In this document: piece by piece, positions 9,155-17,564 of the stretch
How the letters are laid out: each line of letters opens with the position of its first letter
How positions within the stretch are numbered: the stretch's first letter is position 1
Assembly: GCA_947498325.1 (NCBI GenBank)
Contig: CANMKE010000019.1
Coordinates: 38,131 to 102,130 of the forward strand
Origin: an uncultured Persicobacter sp.
Lineage (GTDB): Bacteria; Bacteroidota; Bacteroidia; Cytophagales; Cyclobacteriaceae
DNA length: 64,000 bases
Direction of reading: 5' to 3'
Program-made: the position numbers and the translations under genes
Notes under the pieces: model-generated
What the model was told of the DNA's origin: nothing
What the model saw: only the letters and a program-made list of their open reading frames with translations
Databases searched by the model: none

Positions 9155-10390
9155 ATGAACATGATGTCCACAAGTTTAGACATAGAACGCATCCGTGAAC
9201 AGTTTCCGATTTTGCATCAGGAGGTCAATGGTAAGCCTTTGGTTTATTTTGATAACGCTGCCACGACGCAAAAACCGACAGTGGTCATCAGCGCTTTGGA
9301 AAACTACTATAAAGGCATCAATTCAAATATTCACCGCGGCGCACATGCCCTGGCAGATCAGGCAACTACGGCCTTTGAGGCCACTCGCCTGAGTATTAAG
9401 GATTTTATCAATGCCAAGGAAGTGGAAGAGGTGATTTTTACCAAAGGAACCACTGATGGCATTAACCTGATTGCGGCAACTTTCGGCCGTGCATTCATTG
9501 GTGAAGGAGATGAAATTGTGGTTTCAACCATGGAACATCACTCCAATATTGTTCCCTGGCAAATGCTCTGCGAGGAGAAAGGAGCCCAGCTGAAAGTAAT
9601 CCCTTTGAATGCAAAAGGGGAATTGTTGATGGAGGAATACGAAGCTTTGCTTTCTGAAAAAACCAAACTTGTTGCCGTGGTGCATGCCTCAAATGCATTG
9701 GGGACTGTCAATCCCATTTCAGAGATTATCAGTAAAGCCCATGCGGTAGGTGCCAAAGTGTTGGTCGATGGAGCGCAATCTTGTTCGCACCTGGATATCG
9801 ACGTTCAGGCTTTGGATGTTGATTTTTTTGTCAGCTCGGCACATAAAATTTATGGCCCTACAGGAATGGGTTTTCTTTATGGGAAACGTCAGCTTCTGGA
9901 AGAAATGCCACCCTACCAGGGGGGAGGGGAGATGATTAAAACGGTCTCTTTTGAAGGGACGACCTATAATGAAATTCCATATAAATTTGAAGCTGGAACT
10001 CCCAACATTGCCGATGTTATTGCCTTCAATGAAGCTATTCACTGGATTTCACAGGTCGGGAAAGAAGCGATCCGTGCCCATGAAAATGAACTCCTTGCTT
10101 ATGCGCATGAGAAACTCTCGGCAATTGATGGCGTGATCTTTTACGGGGAGGCTGAAGACAAAGTCGCCGTTGTTTCTTTTGGAATTCAGGGCGTACATCC
10201 TTTTGATATTGGAATGATGCTCGATGCCCGTGGAATTGCCGTAAGAACAGGCCACCACTGTACACAACCACTGATGCAGTTTTTTGGTATTGAAGGCACC
10301 GTGAGGGCTTCGTTCTCAGTCTATAATACCAAAGAAGAGATTGATAAATTAGCCGAAGGTGTAGCGAAAATCGCTCGCATGATGGCCTAA
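9155..10390 (+). CDS. sufS: Cysteine desulfurase SufS
   Basis: The 411-residue PLP enzyme takes sulfur from cysteine and passes it, as an enzyme persulfide, to SufE. The PLP lysine lies in SSAHKIYGPTG (K near 230) and the active cysteine in RTGHHCTQPLM (near 369), which marks group II desulfurases. VVSTMEHHSNIVPW is the usual cofactor-stacking histidine region. It heads the second suf unit (sufS, E, T and a bacilliredoxin). Confidence 0.96.
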   Translation: MNMMSTSLDIERIREQFPILHQEVNGKPLVYFDNAATTQKPTVVISALENYYKGINSNIHRGAHALADQATTAFEATRLSIKDFINAKEVEEVIFTKGTTDGINLIAATFGRAFIGEGDEIVVSTMEHHSNIVPWQMLCEEKGAQLKVIPLNAKGELLMEEYEALLSEKTKLVAVVHASNALGTVNPISEIISKAHAVGAKVLVDGAQSCSHLDIDVQALDVDFFVSSAHKIYGPTGMGFLYGKRQLLEEMPPYQGGGEMIKTVSFEGTTYNEIPYKFEAGTPNIADVIAFNEAIHWISQVGKEAIRAHENELLAYAHEKLSAIDGVIFYGEAEDKVAVVSFGIQGVHPFDIGMMLDARGIAVRTGHHCTQPLMQFFGIEGTVRASFSVYNTKEEIDKLAEGVAKIARMMA

Positions 10391-10425
10391 ATATACCTGA
10401 TGTGTTGCATTGGGCAAGATGAAAA

Positions 10426-10866
10426 ATGATGAATACAATAAATCAAGTACAAGACGAAATCGTGGAGGAGTTTGCATTGTTTGCTGGCGACCGTGAAGCG
10501 ATCACAGAATATATTTTCGAGATGGGACTTCAGCTGCCTGCTTTGCCAGAGGCTGACCGTGTCGATCAGAATGTTATTAAGGGCTGCCAGTCCACTGTTT
10601 GGTTGATTGGAGATCTTAAAGAAGGTAAAGTGCATTTCGACGCCGATTCCAATACAGGAATTACTAAAGGGCTGATCAGTATGTTGTTGCGAGTTTACAA
10701 CGAAAGGACTCCCGAGGAAATTTTGGCAGCAGATTTGTACTTTATAGATAAAATCGGAATGAGTGGCATCATCAGCTCACAGCGTTCCAATGGCTTAACG
10801 GCCATGATCAAACAAATCAAACTTTACGCTTTGGCTTTTCAGGCTAAAGCAAGAACAAACGCCTAA
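10426..10866 (+). CDS. sufE: SufE sulfur acceptor
   Basis: The 146-residue SufE accepts persulfide sulfur from SufS on a conserved cysteine, here in VIKGCQSTVWL near residue 53, and stimulates the desulfurase. ITKGLISMLLRVY and the SSQRSNGLTAMIKQIK end are also typical. It starts 35 bp after sufS; two adjacent ATGs (10426, 10429) are possible starts. Confidence 0.95.
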   Translation: MMNTINQVQDEIVEEFALFAGDREAITEYIFEMGLQLPALPEADRVDQNVIKGCQSTVWLIGDLKEGKVHFDADSNTGITKGLISMLLRVYNERTPEEILAADLYFIDKIGMSGIISSQRSNGLTAMIKQIKLYALAFQAKARTNA

Positions 10867-10884
10867 AAAACAATAATTGCTGTC

Positions 10885-11196
10885 ATGAGCGAAATAAGTC
10901 TTAAAGATAAAATCGTGGAGGCAATCAAGACCGTTTACGATCCTGAAATTCCTGTCGATGTATATGAGTTGGGCCTGATTTATGAAATCGAGGTCTTTCC
11001 GGTATCCAATGTAAATATTACCATGACATTGACTTCCCCTTCATGCCCTGCGGCTGAACATATCCCTAATGAAATTAAGGAAAAAGTGCAGGCAGTAGAA
11101 GAAGTGAATGAGGTGAATGTAGAAATTACATGGGATCCACCATATTCGCAGGACATGATGTCTGAAGCTGCCAAACTGGAGCTCGGCTTTATGTAA
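10885..11196 (+). CDS. sufT: SufT / MIP18-like (DUF59) assembly protein
   Basis: This 103-residue DUF59 protein has the family core IKTVYDPEIPVDVYELGLIY near the N-terminus, and TSPSCPAAEHIP with the conserved cysteine (near 52). Proteins of this type help mature iron-sulfur proteins under high demand. The gap to sufE is 18 bp, so co-transcription is likely. Confidence 0.93.
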   Translation: MSEISLKDKIVEAIKTVYDPEIPVDVYELGLIYEIEVFPVSNVNITMTLTSPSCPAAEHIPNEIKEKVQAVEEVNEVNVEITWDPPYSQDMMSEAAKLELGFM

Positions 11197-11273
11197 TGTA
11201 TGTTGTGGGGCTTTATCGGGCCTTGCAATTGCCTAAAATCAATTCAACTACAAAATAGTAAATATACAACCCT

Positions 11274-11693
11274 ATGTACCCAGAAGAATTAGTAGCGCCA
11301 ATGCGCCAGGAATTAACTGACGCAGGTTTCGAATCGCTGACTACCGCTGAAGCGGTAAATGCACATTTTCAGGATCACAAAGGCACAACCCTTGTTGTCG
11401 TGAATTCTGTTTGTGGCTGTGCAGCAGGAGCTGCTCGTCCAGGTGTTCGTTTTGCTTTGCAAAATGGTGCAAATAAGCCTGATAACTGTGTGACTGTTTT
11501 TGCAGGTAACGACCGCGAAGCAACACAGGCTGCCCGTGATTTGATGATGCCTTATCCGCCATCATCTCCATGTATCGCTTTGTTCAAAGATGGCGAGTTG
11601 GTACAAATGGTAGAGCGTCACCACATTGAAGGACGTAACGCAGAAATGATCGGTGCTTTCTTGGTAAGCACTTTTGATGAGCACTGTGCATAA
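11274..11693 (+). CDS. Bacilliredoxin (BrxA/BrxB, YphP/YqiW family)
   Basis: The 139-residue thioredoxin-fold protein has the family motif VVVNSVCGCAAGAARPGVR with a C-G-C active site near residues 43-45, and the PPSSPCIALFKDGELVQM strand. In Firmicutes these proteins remove bacillithiol from oxidised proteins. Its place at the end of a suf unit suggests redox care of Fe-S assembly proteins; whether this organism makes bacillithiol cannot be told from the window. Confidence 0.9.
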   Translation: MYPEELVAPMRQELTDAGFESLTTAEAVNAHFQDHKGTTLVVVNSVCGCAAGAARPGVRFALQNGANKPDNCVTVFAGNDREATQAARDLMMPYPPSSPCIALFKDGELVQMVERHHIEGRNAEMIGAFLVSTFDEHCA

Positions 11694-11711
11694 TATCCAA
11701 TGCATTCAACG

Positions 11712-11746
11712 AAAAAAGCATGAACCAAAAGTTCATGCTTTTTTTA
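11712..11746 (+). terminator. Intrinsic terminator after bacilliredoxin
   Basis: AAAAAAGCATGAAC / GTTCATGCTTTTTTT stem with a four-base AAAA-type loop. Confidence 0.88.
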
Positions 11747-11782
11747 TAGACTTTCATTGATATAACAATATTTATCCTCTCA

Positions 11783-11815
11783 TTTGGAAAATTGGAATAG
11801 AATTTGCTATATTTA
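11783..11815 (+). promoter_or_regulatory. Bacteroidota-type promoter, candidate sRNA
   Basis: TTTG at 11783-11786, 21 bases, then TATATTTA at 11808-11815 (one mismatch to TAnnTTTG). No open reading frame follows; a terminator lies about 70 bases downstream. Confidence 0.5.
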
Positions 11816-11821
11816 AGCAAA

Positions 11822-11915
11822 CAAAAGGACATTTTCATTGATGATCGTCTATCGGGTTTGCCGAGGGTATTAGAGATGAAAACAAACGCATGAGGTTGAC
11901 CCCATGCGTTTTTTT
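11822..11915 (+). ncRNA. Candidate small RNA, about 95 nt
   Basis: The interval between a good promoter match (11783-11815) and a clean intrinsic terminator (11884-11915) has no credible coding frame. It could fold into a small internal hairpin (TCTATCGG ... CCGA ... TAGA) before the terminator stem. The next gene is on the opposite strand, so it cannot be a leader for it. It does not match SRP RNA, 6S RNA, tmRNA or RNase P as far as can be told by eye. Confidence 0.4.
11884..11915 (+). terminator. Intrinsic terminator of the candidate sRNA
   Basis: AAACGCATG(A)GG / CC(C)CATGCGTTT stem followed by TTTTT. It lies 140 bp beyond the bacilliredoxin terminator, so it needs its own transcript. Confidence 0.75.
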
Positions 11916-11985
11916 ATGGGGTAGTTTGTGTCCTTTTCAAGGGTAAGGTCAATTTTTGGTTAATAATCCATGTTTCTTTTATTCA

Positions 11986-12711
11986 TTAACAGCCTCGGGA
12001 ATAATACCATATATTTGGTAAGCCATTGCAATCAACAATCTTCAACCATCCTTCTAATTCCTCAATGATATTTTCTTTTTCTGAAAGGTTTGTAACGCAA
12101 GGGTGTTCTTTGTGAATGATTACCTTAACTTTTGTCCAAGTCCCATTTTTTTCATTCGTTAGCACAATTTGATTAGTTTCACCTTTCAAGTTTCTGATTA
12201 TTCTTGAGTCGATATTTGGTTTTTCTCTTAGATTTAGACCATTGGCATAATAGCCCAATAGATTATCCATATTGGCCATAAGAAATGATTTCCACCCGAC
12301 TAATTTAAAGCCCAACGCTTCAATTTCACTCTGCTTCAACCACAGGTCTTGGTTTGAGTAACTAAATTTTACGAATTCCTTTTCTCTTTGAGAATAGGGG
12401 ACAGCCCAAATTTCATAACCTATTTCTTTGAAAAATTTTAAGTCAATCTGGTTTTCTGCTTTAGTCTGATGATTGATATGGTAAATTCTGTAAAAAGACT
12501 GATCTCCAACATTTTGGGCAACATTTCTTGTTATTCGCCCCACGACCTCACCGTTGGGGTTGTCATAAACATTAAAGCCTTCTTTTGGGGAATATATACA
12601 GCAAATTTCTTGATTAAAACCCTGTTTAGGCAATATAAGTCCATTCTGAAATCCTTGTCCATAGGCTATATTTACCGACAAAAGAAAAACTGTGAAAAAG
12701 AATTTAGGCAT
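11986..12711 (-). CDS. Secreted protein with SH3-like domain
   Basis: The 241-residue protein has a signal peptide (residues 1-18, cleavage after AYG). The stretch GLNLREKPNIDSRIIRNLKG (near 157-176) followed by GTWTKVKV and EGWLKI is the usual pattern of bacterial SH3 domains that bind cell-wall or protein ligands. An earlier stretch (GFNVYDNPNGEVVGRI) looks like a second, weaker copy. There is no enzyme motif. It lies in an accessory stretch next to other unknown membrane or secreted genes on the same strand. Confidence 0.6.
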   Translation of the reverse strand: MPKFFFTVFLLSVNIAYGQGFQNGLILPKQGFNQEICCIYSPKEGFNVYDNPNGEVVGRITRNVAQNVGDQSFYRIYHINHQTKAENQIDLKFFKEIGYEIWAVPYSQREKEFVKFSYSNQDLWLKQSEIEALGFKLVGWKSFLMANMDNLLGYYANGLNLREKPNIDSRIIRNLKGETNQIVLTNEKNGTWTKVKVIIHKEHPCVTNLSEKENIIEELEGWLKIVDCNGLPNIWYYSRGC

Positions 12712-12771
12712 GGTTAGTTGCTTGGTTATTTATTTTCTTAAAAAAAACTGTAAAATAAATGCTGTCCATAT

Positions 12772-13362
12772 TTATAAATATGGAAAGTTAAAGCGATGGA
12801 TCTTGCCGATTATTGTCAAATCTTTTGATTGCATCTTTATCATGTTATTTCTTATCTCCAAAGAGTATTTACCATGAAAAATTGATTCTTTAATTATTTT
12901 ACCTGTTCCTGTTGGTTTAATTTTATTTTTGGAATCCTTATCTATATTGAACCTTGATATAATTAAACTGTCATTTCTAAATTCCCACCTACACCATACC
13001 CCATGGGAATCAACACCAGGGAGTGTGACAATCCCATTACTACGAAAATCCATTGTTTCTAAACAATTGTCATATTCACTACTTAATTTTAAACCAGTTG
13101 AGTTAGGGGTCAACTCTTGTCTTTTATAGTACAAATTGTCTACACACCAACTGTTTTCGGTTAGCATTTCTAATTTTGAAGGAATCGCTAATATGACAAG
13201 CGGAGTTACAATTGCAATTAGGATAATCGTGGTAAAAATTAATAGCCTTATTTCTAATGGTAGTTTTCCAATTAAAGGGAAATTGGTGGTGGATTTGTCA
13301 ATCCTTGTTAATAAATTTTCATCAATTTGTTTTTCAATTTCTTCAAGTGATCTGGATTTCAT
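12772..13362 (-). CDS. Hypothetical single-pass membrane protein
   Basis: This 196-residue protein is not recognised. It has a charged N-terminal segment (1-35), one strong transmembrane helix (about 38-60, LLIFTTIILIAIVTPLVILA) and a 130-residue domain that would face the periplasm, with several beta-strand-like stretches and three cysteines. Codon use is more AT-rich than the core genes nearby. It lies between the SH3-like protein and an IS remnant. Confidence 0.6.
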   Translation of the reverse strand: MKSRSLEEIEKQIDENLLTRIDKSTTNFPLIGKLPLEIRLLIFTTIILIAIVTPLVILAIPSKLEMLTENSWCVDNLYYKRQELTPNSTGLKLSSEYDNCLETMDFRSNGIVTLPGVDSHGVWCRWEFRNDSLIISRFNIDKDSKNKIKPTGTGKIIKESIFHGKYSLEIRNNMIKMQSKDLTIIGKIHRFNFPYL

Positions 13363-13400
13363 TCTGAATTTTAGATGGTTGTAAATTAGAAATGGTTTTT

Positions 13401-13676
13401 ATCAAATCGCCAAAGTAATCAGCACCGACCCATCAATATAGGCAAAGGCTTCGATGATTGCTGCTCCAATATTAGGCTGTTCCTGATTGATAGCCTTACT
13501 CCCTTTTTCAAAAACACTCGATGCATTCTCCAAAAAAAAAGTTGTTTCCATTGGCCAATCTGTGCAGGACTGATTTCATATTTCTGACAAAGTTCCACTA
13601 TGCTTTGTTGTTCTTTGATCGCTTCAAGTGCTACCTTGGCTTTAAACTTGGGGCTAAATTTTCTTCTGCTTATCAT
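13401..13676 (-). pseudogene. IS3 OrfA fragment fused to copied DUF350 3' end
   Basis: The first part (13676 down to 13492) encodes an IS3-type OrfA helix-turn-helix start (RRKFSPKFKAKVALEAIKEQ), close to the OrfA at 62052. The rest (13491-13401) is a diverged copy of the last 30 codons of the DUF350 gene at 15690-16541, including its stop. Ignoring a run of nine T in the coding strand (plus-strand A9 near 13532-13540), OrfA and DUF350 parts join in one frame; with the run as written the frame shifts and ends at 13419. It is best read as a decayed chimera made by recombination at an IS. Confidence 0.75.
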
Positions 13677-13729
13677 TGATTTACAAGTTAGTATATTATT
13701 TTAACTTGCTGTCTGAATTGTTGGGGTAA
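13492..13729 (-). mobile_element. IS3-family remnant (5' end only)
   Basis: It contains the OrfA start and, upstream on this strand, an end sequence (TTACCCCAACAATTCAGACAGC) resembling the one before the OrfA at 62052 (TTACCCCCAATAATCGGACAGC). OrfB and the right end are missing. The outer limit is approximate. Confidence 0.6.
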
Positions 13730-13766
13730 TTATACTGAATGTAATCTTAAAATTCAAGTTGTTGAT

Positions 13767-14732
13767 TTAACTACCCGTACAATACAGCCCCATTAATTCT
13801 GTTACTTCATCACCATACCTTGAAGAAAATTCTAAGCTTTCCGCCCGCTCCAAATCTTCACAAACCTTTTCTTTTTCATCCATTTCCAGATAGATTAATG
13901 CCCTGTTTTTATATGCATAGGAGTTTTCAGGATATAATGAAATAGAATGTTGAACATCCTTAAAAGCCTTTTGAACTTCTCCTAATTTAAGTAAACAAAA
14001 AGCTCTGTTGTTAAAAGCTAAAGCCTGGAAAACGCTATGATTTTTTTTCGATTCAATCTCAACTAATTTGTCAAAATCATGGAATGCATTTAAATAGTCC
14101 TGTTTATCTAAGTAATAAAATCCTCGCATATCATAAGCGTCTGCATTATTGGGATCATCTTTTATTAGATCATTTACGGTTAAAAATGCGTCGTTACTTT
14201 TTTCTTGTGAAAATAAAACTTTTGCCTTTAGTATTTTTGCATCACGATTGTTTGATTTCACCATGAGCACTTTATCTATTTCAGAAGATGCTTCCTCGAA
14301 TGATTCTATTTTTATGAAATACCTTATTTTTGTTAATATAAGTTCAATAGCTTCATTTTGAGTTAGTTTTTTGTTACTTAGTGCTTTATCGAAATCCTCC
14401 AAGATGCCGTCTTTAGTCCCTTTATTTACGGAGCCAAGCATAAGTGCCCTGTAACCATATTGAGGCAAATAGTCAGGGTTTAGCGAAATCGATTTGTTTA
14501 TATTTTTAATGGCATTATCAGCTTGTCCCAAATTGAATTGCGACCTGCCTTTAATTAGATATAAAAAATTGTCGGCTGGGTATATTTTTAATAAAGAGTC
14601 AGATAATATTACCGCTTCTTTAAACTTCAAATCATTGAATGTCGATTGAAGTTTTTGGATAGATTGATCTGGTGCGAAGGGGCTTAAACATGAGGTTAGT
14701 GTTATTAGAAAAGCGAGTTTGAAAAATTTCAT
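13767..14732 (-). CDS. TPR-repeat lipoprotein
   Basis: The 321-residue protein starts with a lipoprotein signal (lipobox LTSC, Cys near 15). It then holds about seven tetratricopeptide-like helical pairs, for example DNAIKNINKSISLNPDYLPQ, DAYDMRGFYYLDKQDYLNAF and SYAYKNRALIYLEMDEKE. TPR domains bind partner proteins; no catalytic part is present. It lies between the IS remnant and a DUF3267 gene on the same strand. A paralogous layout is seen in the TPR lipoprotein at 50188-51213. Confidence 0.8.
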   Translation of the reverse strand: MKFFKLAFLITLTSCLSPFAPDQSIQKLQSTFNDLKFKEAVILSDSLLKIYPADNFLYLIKGRSQFNLGQADNAIKNINKSISLNPDYLPQYGYRALMLGSVNKGTKDGILEDFDKALSNKKLTQNEAIELILTKIRYFIKIESFEEASSEIDKVLMVKSNNRDAKILKAKVLFSQEKSNDAFLTVNDLIKDDPNNADAYDMRGFYYLDKQDYLNAFHDFDKLVEIESKKNHSVFQALAFNNRAFCLLKLGEVQKAFKDVQHSISLYPENSYAYKNRALIYLEMDEKEKVCEDLERAESLEFSSRYGDEVTELMGLYCTGS

Positions 14733-14821
14733 TGTAATTGTATAGGTTAATTATTGTTGTTGTTTCAATAGTGAATTGAGTTTAATTGTGATGTGAGAAT
14801 GATTGTGTGATAAGCTAACTT

Positions 14822-15406
14822 TTATTCCATCTTTCGATAAATATAACAACCTGCCTCTGAGGGATGGTCTTGGACAAAATCAGCACTATTTTCCTTTCTA
14901 ATCAAATTGATGACTAAAAAATCGCCTCCAGCGGCCATCGTGAAAAATATGCCAAAGAATAAAAGCCACACATTTCCGATCATAATGGCAAATAAAGAAG
15001 GCATAACCCCTAAGATGACAGCTGGTGTTATGGCGCCAATAATGTAATGCTTGACATTTAAAGCTTCTTTACAATGACAATAAGGGGTGAGCATCTTCCA
15101 AAGTATTCCAAATTTAATGGACTTAAATCCGTCCTTTGCGAATTTAGCCCAAGTGATGCCGTGAATTAATTCGTGCAAAACAATCCCTAAAATTAAAGTC
15201 CCGAAAATCAACAACGAATCGATGCCAAGTCCTTGGAGTTCAAGATTATCAATTTGCTGTTGGAAATCTGTAGCTGGTTGCCAAATGAAATAATAGGGTA
15301 ATCCAAAAATTAACAATATTGGGATTAATATTAAGACTCCGAACACATTAGCCCATACCAAATCGATTGTCAATTTTTCTTTCCTATAATTTTCAAGGTT
15401 TTGCAT
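14822..15406 (-). CDS. DUF3267 membrane protein (putative metalloprotease)
   Basis: The 194-residue protein has four or so hydrophobic segments and the motif HELIHGITW (near 80-88) next to a membrane helix, the HExxH signature of the DUF3267 family, which is related to membrane zinc proteases. A CHCKEAL stretch and IIGAITPAVILGVMPS follow, as in that family. Substrate unknown. It lies upstream of the TPR lipoprotein on the same strand, but an 89-bp gap leaves co-transcription open. Confidence 0.75.
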   Translation of the reverse strand: MQNLENYRKEKLTIDLVWANVFGVLILIPILLIFGLPYYFIWQPATDFQQQIDNLELQGLGIDSLLIFGTLILGIVLHELIHGITWAKFAKDGFKSIKFGILWKMLTPYCHCKEALNVKHYIIGAITPAVILGVMPSLFAIMIGNVWLLFFGIFFTMAAGGDFLVINLIRKENSADFVQDHPSEAGCYIYRKME

Positions 15407-15553
15407 TATATGGGTTTTCTAAAGGTAGTTGTTATGATATAAACCTATTTCCCTCGATGTAAATAGATTTTCTACTTAAAAGTATTATTTTTATTAATAT
15501 AATAATATAAACTACACCTTGAAAGATTATTCAGGATTTAGATAGTTGGATCC

Positions 15554-15588
15554 ATAAAAAAGCCTCTCGATAACTACTCAAGAGGCTT
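15554..15588 (-). terminator. Intrinsic terminator after DUF350 gene
   Basis: On the minus strand GCCTCTTGAGTA ... TATCGAGAGGC followed by TTTTTT. Confidence 0.8.
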
Positions 15589-15689
15589 CAATATCATTTA
15601 TGGTTAAAGAAGATCAATTTCAAACACATTTCATCTTATAATAAATAATCTGTGGACGATATTTCATCGTTATTTCATTCTTTAAATCA

Positions 15690-16541
15690 TCAAATCGCCA
15701 AAGTAATCAACACTGAACCACCAATATAGGCAAAGGCTTCTATGATTGCTGCCCCAATATTTGGCTGTTCCTGATTGATGATTTCGTCGGTAAGGTTTTG
15801 GCCAGGCAGTAGAATTTTGTCGGTGACTAATCGGCATAATGGCAGGAATAGCAGGCCGAGAATCACTTCGTAAGAAATGATGATTGCCGCGGTTTCCCAA
15901 CCTTCAAAAGGGTGCATAATTGCGGCACGCAAAACATTGGCAATTCCGATTAAAGCGCCTGCTTTTCCGATGCCTACGGCAACATTGCTCTTGGCCAAAT
16001 GTTCGTCAGTGTCGTAGGGGAGGATGGCGTTGTAAACCAAGCCTGTGATGATGAAAATCACCTGCCCGAACAGCCAGAAGCCTATGGCTGAAGGAATGCC
16101 ATAACCTGTGTATAGTCCTGCATAAATAATCAATCCGCTTCCTGTAGCCGTTGCACCTTCAACGAGTCCGACTCCAGCATTTTGTTTGTCGCAAATTTCA
16201 GCACGTATTTTAAACTTTCGCAGGATCAGCTTGTCGGCAATCAGCAAGGAGATATTCAGTAAAATAATACCGATGATTCCGTAAAGGAGAACACTCAGTA
16301 AGTCGGCCACTAAGCCAAGGGAATCGCCCGTCATGGCGCCAGCAATGGCCAGTAATAAGCCAATATAATAGCCCGTATTGGAAAGGGCAAAAGCAAGGTT
16401 GTCTTTAATGACCAGCTCCTCATTGACCTTGATGGAAGGATTGAGGAGTTGATAAACTATTTTCCCGATAAAAAAAAGCAGGAAACAGCTGAACAGATAA
16501 GCGATAGTGAGCAATAGGCTCTGTCCAATTTCTATAAGCAT
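15690..16541 (-). CDS. DUF350 membrane protein
   Basis: This 283-residue protein has about eight hydrophobic helices arranged as two DUF350-like halves (YLFSCFLLFFIGKIVYQL ... NTGYYIGLLLAIAGAMTGDS, then GLIIYAGLYTGYGIP ... VGIGKAGALIGIANVL). It belongs to the YjfL-type inner-membrane family. In other bacteria DUF350 genes sit with DUF4178 genes and small lipoproteins, as here; the biochemical role is unknown. It is the last gene of the set and is followed by a terminator. A copy of its 3' end is at 13401-13491. Confidence 0.85.
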   Translation of the reverse strand: MLIEIGQSLLLTIAYLFSCFLLFFIGKIVYQLLNPSIKVNEELVIKDNLAFALSNTGYYIGLLLAIAGAMTGDSLGLVADLLSVLLYGIIGIILLNISLLIADKLILRKFKIRAEICDKQNAGVGLVEGATATGSGLIIYAGLYTGYGIPSAIGFWLFGQVIFIITGLVYNAILPYDTDEHLAKSNVAVGIGKAGALIGIANVLRAAIMHPFEGWETAAIIISYEVILGLLFLPLCRLVTDKILLPGQNLTDEIINQEQPNIGAAIIEAFAYIGGSVLITLAI

Positions 16542-16581
16542 GATGTTCTTTTTTAGGTCAATGATCTGATATTTTATAGGG

Positions 16582-16761
16582 GCGTTGCATGCAACGCTTT
16601 ACAATTTTCTCCTGGTTCAAGCGGTTCGCATGGATCAGGATTTGGTACTTAAATTTTAGTGCAGGCAAGGCGCTTGAACTAAAAATGTAATTGGTGAGAT
16701 GTAATTAATTACGCCTTTACGGGATCTTCATCAGCTATCACGAGAGCGACTCTCGCGATAG
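16582..16761. repeat. Composite intergenic palindrome cluster
   Basis: This 250-bp gap holds three palindromes in a row: GCGTTGCATGCAACGC at 16582-16597; GTTCAAGCG ... CGCTTGAAC at 16615-16623 and 16671-16679; and CTATCACGAGAG ... CTCTCGCGATAG at 16735-16761. Related units occur at 32176-32369, 38105-38168, 42021-42092 and 45024-45124. Confidence 0.75.
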
Positions 16762-16793
16762 TCTTGATGCCCGTATTATGTCAAAATTTAAAA

Positions 16794-17564
16794 CTACTTT
16801 CCGAATCCACCACCTCGGCTTCTGTAAGAAGAAGAGGAACTGCTGCGGCTACGACTTCCCCAGCCAGAACTTTTACTGCTGCGTGAAGAGCTTCGGCTGC
16901 TACGGCTTTGTACCCTGGACTTAAAAGCACTGCTTTTCGACCATTTTGAATTTGAGCGGGTATTTTTATCGGCATAAGTGCCGTAATAACTTCGTCCTGA
17001 GGAGGGGTTCACGGGTCCGTAATAATCCCGACCTCTGCTGCGGTAATTACTGTAATAATCGTTGTAATAGGATCGGCGGATTGGGTGGGACATCAGGTTG
17101 AACATCGAGCTCATGAAAGCGTATCGCCCGTAAAATTCCCAGAAGCTGCTGCCTCCACGGTCTACCCAATGCCCGTATTGTGAATTACCCACATAATTGG
17201 AGTAGCCTGCTGGCACAACGGATTTATTGAGTTTCCCTTCTTTTTTGGCGGCAATTTCCATTCCCATAGCATCTTCATACTGGTGGAAAGTGCGTTGAGA
17301 AACTTCGGCCCAAGGGGTGATCTCTGATTTGGGTACGCCATCTTCCTCAATCACGACTTTATACTGCTGTTTATAAGTCGTGAAAAAAGTCCCGTCCGCA
17401 TCCATATCATATAAAATGATGGTGAAGTTGGGGTATTTGTCAAGTCGTTTGACCAGTTCGTCCAGAGGTGTTTTGTAACGGTGCGAACTGCCGCAGGCGC
17501 TGAGCAGCACCATTGCCAGGGCGCATAGCAAAAAAGATATTGGTCGGTTGAAAAAGTTAGTCAT
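16794..17564 (-). CDS. Ser/Arg/Gly-rich lipoprotein (DUF4247-like)
   Basis: The start is set at 17564, where ATG overlaps the end of the DUF4178 gene by eight bases (ATGACTAA); a longer frame starts at 17594. The 256-residue product has a lipoprotein signal with lipobox LLSAC, a folded part (about 25-140), a Tyr/Arg-rich stretch and a low-complexity Ser/Arg/Gly tail ending GGGFGK. Position between DUF4178 and DUF350 genes suggests the DUF4247-type lipoprotein known from such clusters, but this is not proven by a motif. Confidence 0.65.
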   Translation of the reverse strand: MTNFFNRPISFLLCALAMVLLSACGSSHRYKTPLDELVKRLDKYPNFTIILYDMDADGTFFTTYKQQYKVVIEEDGVPKSEITPWAEVSQRTFHQYEDAMGMEIAAKKEGKLNKSVVPAGYSNYVGNSQYGHWVDRGGSSFWEFYGRYAFMSSMFNLMSHPIRRSYYNDYYSNYRSRGRDYYGPVNPSSGRSYYGTYADKNTRSNSKWSKSSAFKSRVQSRSSRSSSRSSKSSGWGSRSRSSSSSSYRSRGGGFGK

